Shown piece after piece: positions 1-9,500 of a stretch of 64,000 nucleotides of DNA; positions within the stretch are counted from its first letter, which is position 1; every line of letters starts with the position of its first letter. The translations under genes and the position numbers were made by a program. Source of the stretch: Collybiopsis luxurians FD-317 M1 (lineage: Eukaryota > Basidiomycota > Agaricomycetes > Agaricales > Omphalotaceae); NCBI GenBank assembly GCA_000827265.1, contig KN834801.1, positions 1-64,000 of the forward strand. Reading direction: 5' to 3'. Under the pieces are notes generated by a model. It saw only the letters and a list, made by a program, of their open reading frames with translations. It ran no database searches and was not told the DNA's origin.

Positions 1-131
1 CCCTAACCCTAACCCTAACCCTAACCCTAACCCTAACCCTAACCCTAACCCCTAACCCTAACCCCTAACCCCTAACCCCTAACCCCTAACCCCTAACCCC
101 TAACCCCTAACCCCTAACCCCTAACCCCTAA
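1..131. repeat. Telomere, C-rich strand
   Basis: The window begins with eight perfect CCCTAA units, followed by units of mostly CCCCTAA up to about base 131. This is the C-rich strand of a TTAGGG-type telomere read from the chromosome end inwards, so the window starts at a left chromosome end. The chromosome-inward part uses a seven-base variant (TTAGGGG on the other strand) in a regular block rather than as scattered errors. Confidence 0.97.
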
Positions 132-149
132 ATTCCTACTTAGATTCCA

Positions 150-400
150 CTTTAAACTCCATATTTCCATTCAGTTTCCACATTAGACCTCACATTTCTA
201 CTTGGGTTCCATATTAGACTCCATATTCAGTCTCAGGTTCTACTTTAAACTCCATATTTCCACTTAGTTTCCATATTAGACTCCATATTCAGCCTCAGGT
301 TCCACTTTAAACTCTATATTTCCACTCAGTTTCCACATTAGACTCCATATTCAGTCTCAAGTTCTATATTTGCAGCTCAAATTCTATATTCACAGGGCCC
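150..400. repeat. 62-bp subtelomeric tandem repeat
   Basis: Three imperfect copies of a pyrimidine-rich unit follow the telomere. The word CCATATTCAG recurs at 221, 283 and 345, giving a period of 62 bp. Each unit also carries a TTTAAACTCCATATTTCCA-like word. No coding signal is present. Confidence 0.8.
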
Positions 401-445
401 CATATGTGGAACCACTATTGTATATGGAACCACATCTCCGGATTA

Positions 446-1365
446 GATAGTTAGAAGTCAGAAGTTCAAAGTTGAAGTTCAAAGTTGAAAGTCGAAGTCA
501 AAAGTCGAAAGTCAAAGTTGAAAGTCAAAAGTTGAAGTCGGAAGTCAGAAGTCGAAGTTGGAAGTCAGAAGTCAAAGTCGGAAGTCAGAAGTTGAAGTCG
601 GAACTCAAAAGTCAAAGTTGGAACTCGAAAGTCAAAGTTGGAAGTCAGAAGTCAGAAGTCGGAAGTCGGAAGTTGAAGTCAGAAGTCAGAAGTCAGAAGT
701 TGAAGTCGGAAGTCGGAAGTCGAAGTCGAAGTCAGAAGTTGAAGTCGGAACTCAAAAGTCAAAGTTGGAAGTCAAAAGTCAAAGTTAGAAGTCAGAAGTC
801 GGAACTCAGAAGTCAAAGTCGGAAGTTAGAAGTCAGAAGTCGGAACTCAGAAGTCAAAGCCGGAACTCAGAAGTCAAAGTTGGAAGTTAAAAGTCAAAGT
901 CGGAAGTCAAAAGTTGAAGTCGGAAGTCAGAAGTTGAAGTCAGAAGTCGGAAGTCAAAGTCAGAAGTCGGAAGTCAAAGTCAGAAGTCAGAAGTCAAAGT
1001 CAGAAGTCAGAAGTCGAAGTCAGAAGTTGGAACTCCAAAGTCAGAAGTCGGAAGTCGGAAGTCAAAGTCAGAACTCCAAAGTCAAAGTCGGAACTCTAAA
1101 ATCAAAGTCGGAAGTCGAAGTCAGAAGTCGGAACTCCAAAGTCGGAAGTCGGAAGTCAAAGTTGGAACTCCAAAGTCAAAGTCGGAACTCTAAAATCAAA
1201 GTCGGAACTCCAAAGTCGAAGTCAGAAGTCCAAAGTCAAAGTCGGAACTCCAAAATCAAAGTCGGAACTCCAAAGTCGAAGTCAGAAGTCAGAAGTCAAA
1301 AGTCGAAGTCGGAAGTCAAAAGTCGAAGTCGGAAGTCAAAAGTCGAAGTCGGAAGCCGAAAGTCA
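446..1365. repeat. GAAGTC-like hexamer array
   Basis: About 920 bp of degenerate six-base units (GAAGTC, AAAGTC, GAACTC) with extreme purine bias on the plus strand. Because the period is a multiple of three and few units create stops, an open frame of over 300 codons rich in Lys, Ser, Glu and Val runs through it. That open frame is a product of the satellite, not a gene: the order of units is irregular and there is no unique sequence around its start. Confidence 0.9.
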
Positions 1366-1453
1366 GACCACCGTGAGAAAAATTTTAACAGCTGTTCTGC
1401 TGGTACCAATTTCCCTCTCCTGCCCTCAAATTATAATTATATTAGATAAAAAC

Positions 1454-1651
1454 TATATGAATGTCATCTCCTATATGAGAGCTACCTGCTCATACTACTT
1501 TTGACCCTGACATTTTTACCTCATTTAGTCAAATCACTGCTCAGACAAGAGTAATATGAATGTCATGCCCTATATGAGAGCTACCTGCTGATACCACTTT
1601 TAACCCTAATATTTTTACCTCATTTGGTCAAATCACTGCTCAGACAAGAGT
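1454..1651. repeat. 99-bp tandem duplication
   Basis: Two copies of a 99-bp unit lie head to tail. Both contain ATGAATGTCAT, TATATGAGAGCTACCTGCT and AAATCACTGCTCAGACAAG. They differ by a few substitutions. From 1652 to about 2120 I see only unique AT-rich sequence without a gene or repeat. Confidence 0.85.
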
Positions 1652-2126
1652 AATTATTGACACCTACTTTGTAAATAAATATATGTCTATTTATGTCTGG
1701 GCTTTTTTAGTCTGAGGTCCTAAGCCTGGCCTGGTCCTCTTTTTCGCAGTAGTCAAGCTGGAACCTATCTGGTATTTATTCATAGATTCATCTTCTGATT
1801 CATCCTATTTTTTGCTCTCCGAGTTTACCTTCAATTCTTTCAGCTTAACCTTTCACTGTTCCAGTGTCATTCGCTTGATGGCGCTGGGTAAAATTTCTTC
1901 CTTCCAACCATTATTGCTTTGAGGTGATTTTCGTGATTTTTGCTCTTTGACAATATATTGCCATACAGTAAAATGATTTATCAAGACTTTATATGGTAAG
2001 CTGTGTTGACAAGTGCATTTGAGAGTGCCCGAGGTTCACTGAATGACTATGTATGAATTGTACGTCAGAATTGTAACTATGTGTTTCACAAATTTATCTC
2101 CAAACTGGCATCACATTATCGAGTCC

Positions 2127-2600
2127 AAGGGTGGCGTAAATATTACGCCAGATTTACGCCGGTGTTTCCGAGACATTCCTTTCTTACCTTGATCATGCTA
2201 ATTTTATATTTATCTTTAAACTAACATTACGGTAAAAAGTCCAAGTGTGGCGTAAATTTTACGCCAGATTCCAGGTTTTTCATGAAATTTAGCCCTATGC
2301 TAGCCATTTCCATCTTTTGCTACCTACATCAACCTACGTTAAATTTATTACTCAGCAGGCGATTTCGCAATGAGTCCATGTATGGCGTGAATTGTACGCC
2401 AGATTCAAGGTTATTATAGATGTTATTCTTGATATTAGCTATATATTAGACATTTCTACCTTTTTCAGCTACATCAACCTTAATGTTCAAGTCATCGCGC
2501 TACAACACTGAGTCCGAGTGTGGCGTGAATTTTACGCCATATTCAAGGTTACTCTTGATATTAGCTACATATTAGACCTTTTCACTTTTCTGCTTACGTC
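2127..2600. repeat. Palindrome-bearing tandem units upstream of the first gene
   Basis: Four diverged units with periods of 116, 135 and 138 bp each contain a 17-bp inverted repeat, at 2133-2149, 2249-2265, 2384-2400 and 2522-2538. An extra right half-site lies at 2153-2160. Arms read GGCGTRAA and TTWACGCC. Each copy is preceded by a GAGTCCAAG-like word and followed by AGATTCAAGGTT-like sequence, so the unit is larger than the palindrome. The array ends about 170 bp before the start codon of the gene at 2768, where promoter elements would lie. Confidence 0.85.
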
Positions 2601-2767
2601 AGCTTAATTTGAAATTTTAATTGATCCCTACAAATTACATCAAAGTTCTGGATCCGCAGGATTCTCATCTAAGTACATCTGTTGCGAATCAAGAAGTCGA
2701 AGCTTGAGATCAGTACTCTTTAAAAACAAGTCGGGAGGTCCTTTCCCTGTATCCCCCTTTGCCTTGT

Positions 2768-5760
2768 ATGAGCGACGCTGACTCTTTTATTAGTCACAGT
2801 GACCATTCGCTGGCGGGTTCAGCTGGCCTTGATCTTCCCACTACCAATCGCCAATCAATTGCAATCGACGAGCTGATTGAAGTGTTTGATCGTGAACGGA
2901 ACGCTTTGCTGGGTAATTTGGCACCTGATGCACCCTTCTCCAGCTTCAACGTTGACGCTGTAGAGCGTTACATAACTCTGGTTCTTTGTGGTTCACTGGA
3001 CGGTATCGAGTACAACATGTTTTTTGAAGAATTCCCCCATGTGCTGGATAGTTTTGAAGCGACCCTCTGGCACGATATCGACTCCGCGCTGGTATTCCGC
3101 CAACAATTCCCTTGGTCATCCTCTTATGACATTTTCACTACATTCGAGGAACGAAAATCACTGGCCGGGTATCTACATGCTCAGGTCCGGTTCAATGTGA
3201 GTCCTAATCAAAAACTAGTCCTTCTTGTACTTAATAGAGCTCACAGCACGAGGATGGTGATGCTGAATACCGCGACCCCGGTCGCGACCCAAATATTCTT
3301 TGGGGCGTGTGCGGAGACAATGGTGGTCGTCATCGCATCTATCTGATGCTTCCAGATGCTGTCGATGATCAAATGGAACAAATCCATGCAGATGTTTACA
3401 ATGTCAACTACAATAAAGCTCAGATCTACCTCCATGAAGCCACCACAACTTGGAGTCCTACATATGATGCGGAGGTGTCACGTACAATGCGCTTTACCAA
3501 CTCTGGGGTCCGCACCGAATCTCGTAAAAGCATTAGCGAAATTTGTGGCCAGGCGTACGCAAATTCTGTGATGGAAGAAATCCAGGAGTTTCCTTGGGGA
3601 CAGCATGCATACTGGTTCATTCAAATGCGTGGTACAAAGGACCTCATTCGTCAGGCAGATCCAATCACAAGAGGCAATATTGATCAACTCCTACATCACA
3701 TTGTTCGCGACGAAAGCATCATCTTTTTGGATGTGGGTCTTGAACTTCATGCACCCGAGGGCTGGGCGGTATTGCCTGCTAGACCGGAACGGATCCATCC
3801 TCTCATGGCCGAGCAACTGTTTGGGTTAGATGAGCAGGCTGATTGGGACGATGCGTTGTGTGAGCCAGATATATGGGCGGCCTCAGCTGGCGCAGGGGGC
3901 TTCCGATGTAACTTTTCTAAGTCTCCTCGAACTCCAAAATTAATCTCGTACTGTCAAGTTTATTCCTCAGATAAGTTTCAGACCTACATTGCATCTGGCG
4001 GAGGTGGAAAAGCCTATCGACTAAAGGCAAAGCAGATTCTCTTTATGGATGACCCAGATGAAGTACCAGTCGCTGTGAAAAAGGTTTACACTGCGACGAT
4101 GGAAAATCAGCGGGCTCAAACACCTACGGTAACCAGATTCGAAGCTCGCGTCCCAGTGCATCACGCAGTCAACTTTTACAATCGAACATTGATGCCTGAA
4201 GCATTTAATGACGTGGTTCACATCTTGCCAGCAGGCCTCGTCTGGTACGTATAGGTTTTCTTGATTTTAACAGGATCATCCAGACTTATTTGTGATCCAA
4301 GGGCTTGGCGAATTCATAAGCTTTATGCTTGTTACCTGCTCATGAGGTATATTGCAACACTCAAGAAGGATAGTCGAAGTGATATCCAACACTTGACCTT
4401 AGTTGGGGTCTTAGTTTTTCTTTTTAACAGCCTTCATTCCAGACCAGGTGAAATGCACTGGGATCGAGCTCTGGCTGCTCTCGTATTTCCAGTTACTACA
4501 ATGCGACGCGACTCGAGCCTGCGAGATTACACTTTGCGAACGCCGCGAAATAAGGACGACGAAGTTGCCTATATGGAAAGAGGTGGTCTATGGCTGCCAA
4601 GAATTACGTTTCCGCGGCCAGATACGGGAGATGTTTTGCGCTTTGAGTTCTGCCCCAAAACAGCGGACCGAAATATCATTTCCAAAGTTTTAAACGTGCC
4701 TTGGGTGGAGATTGAAAAACGTTTTAGCCCGTCTTACATGAGCGACCCATTCCAAAGTGGCCACATCCGTCGGAAGTTGACAAAGCCATCGGGCTCCCCC
4801 AAAAGACGCCGGGTTGAGCTGCCTGGGAGACTGCAAGACTTTCAATACGAAAAGCCACGCACATACTTCGACCATGCTCCAGATCTTCCGCGCGACGCTC
4901 ATGTTGGTTCTACTCCTCCCGACCAGACTTTCCGCTCAGCTTCCGCCTTTAGTAATGGGCTTCTGGTCCAAATCATGGAACGGTTGGGAACAGTGGGAGC
5001 CACTCATATCCCTTACTGCAGATTGTCCCTAGACCAGATTCAGAGAATATCCTTTGATACGTTCAAAGACATGAATCTCAGTACTTACCTGGTATCATTC
5101 CAATATACGAGAGACGCAAAAACCTGGGCCCAGATAAAGGAGATCTTGTTTCCGTCCAGGGAACAGACACCTCCAAATATAGGTTCTGCGTCGACTCAGG
5201 GATGGAGAATGGTGCCATTGTACATGGAGTTTCTGGCATTGCGGGAGAGGGGTGGCACTGACTATGAAGAACTTCGAAGGGTAGGACTCGAAGCTTTCGA
5301 CGATCTGAAATGGTTCCCGCGGGTGACCAGAGACAGGCTAATCGATAATAAGGCCCGGAGTTCGTGGACAAAAATCTTCGCAGGGGCATTGAAAACGGGC
5401 ACTGCGATTGCGTTAAATCCCAAATTCAAGGATGATGTAACTTGTTTCTCAGACAGAGCGCCAGTCCTGAGCGATCCGCTATCGATTGATCCAATTGGCG
5501 GGAGCAGACATGAACTAGTGGAGCAGCATCAGTCTACATTGGATCCACTGGCAATTGCGGCATTTGGGGAGCATACTCCACGGGAAAGATCCGGGACCGG
5601 TACTAGTCAAATGTCAAACACACTCTTGAATTGGGTAAAAGTGAGAGGTCGGAAACAGGGAGGTCGAACACTAATCGTCGACAGAGGCTCTCCAGATGCG
5701 GTCGATGAGCAAAGCGTCGAGGATATGCTGATGAGTGAGATGGGTGATCTCGATGAGTAA
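2768..5760 (+). CDS. Subtelomeric protein of unknown function, 961 aa
   Basis: Three exons, 2768-3196, 3247-4244 and 4302-5760, join in one frame through GT-AG introns of 50 and 57 bp. The start is the ATG at 2768; the open frame begins at a TTG nine bases earlier. I recognise no domain. The protein looks soluble, with no signal peptide or membrane segment. It is rich in Trp, Tyr and Arg in conserved-looking blocks (for example GEMHWDRALAALVFP). A basic cluster, SPKRRRVEL near residue 640, resembles a nuclear localisation signal. The C-terminal 150 residues are acidic and disordered. The gene faces the SNF2 helicase gene across 815 bp, tail to tail, and shares the same flanking palindromes. 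This suggests the two form one subtelomeric module; that is inference. Intact frame and clean introns argue against a pseudogene. Confidence 0.8.
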
Positions 5761-5844
5761 ATAGATATGTATATGTGATACGGTTGTCAAAAAATCAATT
5801 TCTTGCAATTAGACAAATGGTGCATAATCGTGATATCGGATCCT

Positions 5845-6242
5845 AGCGTAAATTTTTCGCCATACATGCGGATAAGGTAGAGGAGGGCAGTAAGTGGATA
5901 GCAGCCGGTTGGATGTAAACAGTACAATGATCAAAGGAGATGCGCCAGCATTTCGATGTAGCTGTAGTGGATAGAGGTATAACGGGGGAGCGGCGAAACA
6001 TTTACGCCAGAATACGTATACGCACAGAAACGTCTAATCACGTGCTTTGATACGTGCGCAGGTTTACCCAGCGTAAATCTTTCGTCAGGGCAGACATGAA
6101 GGAGCGGTCTCCTAATCACGTTCTCTGAGGCGTGGGCAGGCTGACGCGGCGTAATTCTTTCGCCGAGACATACATGAAAGGGCGTGTGATGATCACGTGG
6201 TCAGAGACGTCAGTGCGACACACTTGGCGTAAATATTTCGCC
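5845..6242. repeat. Tandem 78-bp palindrome units between the convergent genes
   Basis: Five 17-bp inverted repeats occur at 5845-5861, 5992-6008, 6070-6086, 6148-6164 and 6226-6242. The last four are spaced exactly 78 bp apart and are embedded in related units containing ATCACGTG-like E-box words (near 6037, 6115 and 6190) and AGACATACATGAAAG-like words. Here the right arm is usually TTTCGCC instead of TTTACGCC. From 6243 to 6564 I see no gene, only AT-rich spacer. Confidence 0.85.
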
Positions 6243-6564
6243 AACACCTGTACCTCGCCTAACTGATTTGTAGAATGAACTACGATTTGTTGAATGGTGT
6301 TTACAATTTATGCCAACCGTTCTAATGAGCAAGTTTTGGATTCACGCTCTATAATGCTTCAAATACTCGGTCGCTTAATTGTCCAAACGTCAATATAGAT
6401 ACTTTGGTATAGTCCTTTGGGTCTTATGTAGAATTATACATACGGTAAATTAGGGATATCAAGAAAATATAGGTTGCAAGAAATTCTTCGGAAGATTCAA
6501 GGGAAATGGCATCAAAAACGGGCGCGAAGTCGACTTGATATATTACATCTGGCACTGTGACTCT

Positions 6565-6579
6565 CCCCCTAACCCCTAA
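6565..6579. repeat. Interstitial telomere-like heptamers
   Basis: The plus strand reads CCCCCTAACCCCTAA, two units of the CCCCTAA variant found in the terminal array and in the same orientation as the chromosome end. The stop codon of the helicase gene (6578-6576, minus strand) lies inside the second unit. Confidence 0.75.
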
Positions 6580-9500
6580 CTCCTTTTCTTACGGGTCCCT
6601 TTGCGCTTGGTTTGCGGTTTAGACATGGGAGGAGCCTGCTGGGGCTGGCTGGGCTCGCGCTACAAAGGATTCATACTTAGATGAATGACAAAATATGTAG
6701 ACTCACACATTTACGACTTCCTCTGGCAGCGGCTGAAAAGGTTCTATCGGCCTGTGATTCAGGTTAGTTTGTATGAATATGATGATCGTTAGTCAAGTAC
6801 CTCAACGTTGTGCTGGCCTCGAAAAGCACTGTGCTCTGTATCACCGTCATTGTTTTGGCCTGCCTCCTGGTTTGGGATCGGTTCTGTGGTACCAAAGGGC
6901 TGGCTGCTAGGACCGGGAGAGAGAGGACTCAGACCCATGCCTGAATCCTGCATGAATGAATCTTCTGGCTCGTTCGAGAAAGGCACCGGTGGAAGTGCCA
7001 TCATAGCTGAGGGAGCTTTACTGACGGTTAACGTTTGGGGTGCAGCAGCGGTTGGCTGAGTGCCAGTAGCTCCTTGGTCCTCTAGAGTATCCGGTATTTT
7101 GTCGACATCCATGGCAACTGCTGTTGCAAGCCGCGAAGCCAAAAGCGGGGGGCTAGGGGGAGGAGGGGTGAGAAGCTTGGACGAAGAAGGACTGTATCGC
7201 CATTCGGTCATGGCACTAGCAGACTTGAGCTTTCCATCTGGACCAAGTGCCCAATTGTCGTCCTGGTTGCCGGAATTTGAATCTTGTGCAGGAGTCGGAT
7301 CTTCATCCATGGTATTGTTGCTCGCTTCCACTTGAGATGGTTCTGTCGGATCTTCATCCATGGTATTGTTACTCGCTTCCACTTGAGATGGTTCTGGGAC
7401 AGGAACTCGAAACCTGCCAACACCGGTCTGTGAGGTGACACCCTCATGCAAAACAGCTGGGGTGGACATCGATTCAGAAGTATGAGAGCCACCTGCCTCA
7501 GTGGATGCATAAGAATCCTTTGGTCCAGGAGCGAGCACGCCGCTCTTACGCCTTTTGGGTGGTGCGGACTTGTCTTCATGGTCTGAAGAGTCGACCACTT
7601 CCTTGCTTTTCTGTTGCCGTTTGCGCTGCTTCCGAGCGGGCTTGGAAGGGTTATCAGAGTCGGAGTCGTGAGTGTTAAGCTCTGTCGTTTGCTTGGATGC
7701 GCGTTTTCGTTTTGTTGGCGGGGCAACTTCTGAACCATCCAGAGCCTGCTTGCGCGCTCGCATTGCCTTTCCCATGATGGAATTGGCCTTCGGAAGTTTT
7801 TCAGCGAGCTCCTGTGCAATGTCAGAAGGTGCATGATTCCCTGATAGTAGCTCATCGTATTCTTGAGCGGATGCTCTCCCAGCCAGAAGTTTGAGGGTTT
7901 CTGCTCAGAGTAAGAAGGATCTTCTGAAGCTTTAACAAATGAGCTTACTTTGGTTTCGTTCAACGGTCATGAAGTCCTGCAGTAGTTGCCCCTTCCCTAG
8001 CCCGTTCGCAATTAGTAGCACCTCCACTGTTTTTGCACCCATCAGTTGAAAAATGAACGTTTTCCTCTCTTGTCCTCTACGATGGATACGACCATAGAGC
8101 TGTTGTGATTGGACAGCTGACCAATTTGCCTCCTGCAAAAGAAGGGATGAGAAGTTGGGCGTGTAAATGATATTTTGACTCACATAAAGAATAAGGTTAC
8201 GGGCAACTGTGAGATTCAACCCTTGCTGACCCACAATGCTCATCAAGAGAACGTCAATGTCGGTGCTGGTCTTGAACCGCTCAATCACCCGAGTTCGTTC
8301 GGCGGCATGAATGGCGCCGCTGATGGCCACTGCATTGATACCGGCCATAGCGAATGACTGAAAGATATCAGATTGAATAACACACCTCAAAAGCGCAGTT
8401 TAGCTGTCGTACCTTCAGCATAAACTCGTGATATTTCTGGAACACAGTGTACACAATGACTTTTTCGCCATGTTTCTTCTCCTCAGGCGTAATGGGTTTG
8501 AAAGCCCAATGATGAATTACGTCGGGAATGGACAAGTCGGCGGAGTCAACGATTCGATCAGTTGTACCAGCGAGGGAAGAGGACACGACGGTTTCAGAGC
8601 CCTGGGTCAAAAGTCTCTGGCAGAGCTCAATAAGAGCTTTGTGCTTCGTGGTAGCTGTCGCCAAAAAAACATCTTCAGTGTAACCGTCAATTGTAAGGGC
8701 ATCGTCCGATGTGAATGACAATGCCTGTCGACCTTTCAAAAAAAAGCGCTGAGAGGAGATGAGATTCGAGTACGGCGAAAAATTCACGCCGGATTCACAT
8801 ACCCCATGCGTAGCAACATCAAACTTTTTAGCCGCCACTGCATTTTCCACGCCGCTGTAAGAATCGTTGCGCTCATTCTCAGTAACCTCTATCGAGATGT
8901 GGATGACGGTCTTGGTTGGTAGGGAAGAATTCAACAAATTGCCCTGGTAATCGACAGACTTATTTGAACGCCGCATAGTATGAGGAATGATGTGACGCTG
9001 CGAAACTTTGACCATTTGGGTTGCCATAGCCGCAACGGCATTCCCCTCTGTCTCTGCCAACAACGTGCTTGATTCACCTAGCTTCAATGCTTCCTGGTGT
9101 GAATTAACCATTGACTTGGTTTTCAAGATTCTCAAATCGCGGCCCATGTGTGTCATGTTGGCCTGTTGGGCCCAGTCCATGCTAGGCGGGCGTATGAGCA
9201 TACTCAGTTGAACCAAGTCCTGTATAGTGAGAGGTTTAAGCATAGCAGCCCACAAGCGGAAAACATTAGACGAACATTGGGAGATTCTAGAAGCGGGGTT
9301 GCGGTCATCACGACTTTGACCAGGGTGAGCTCAAACACGGCACTCATCGACTTCCACAGCAAGTTGCCTTTTCGAGCCTCGTGAGCCTCATCAATCCAAG
9401 CTGAGCACCACGAGAAGGAATACACAGTGTCCGTCGGTAGTTGGTAGTGCAGTCGGGGGAGGCCCTGCCGTTCGCTATGCACAATAATGTTGCGATTGAG

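Noticed and set aside
472..1449. Open frame of 325 codons near the telomere
   Set aside because: It is a by-product of the hexamer satellite. The protein would be only permuted KSEV/SQK units, and the start is a non-ATG codon in repeat sequence.
2133..6242. CRISPR-like array, because of short palindromic repeats with regular spacing
   Set aside because: The genome is eukaryotic, the repeats are 17 bp and degenerate, the spacers are themselves related repeats, and no cas genes are present.
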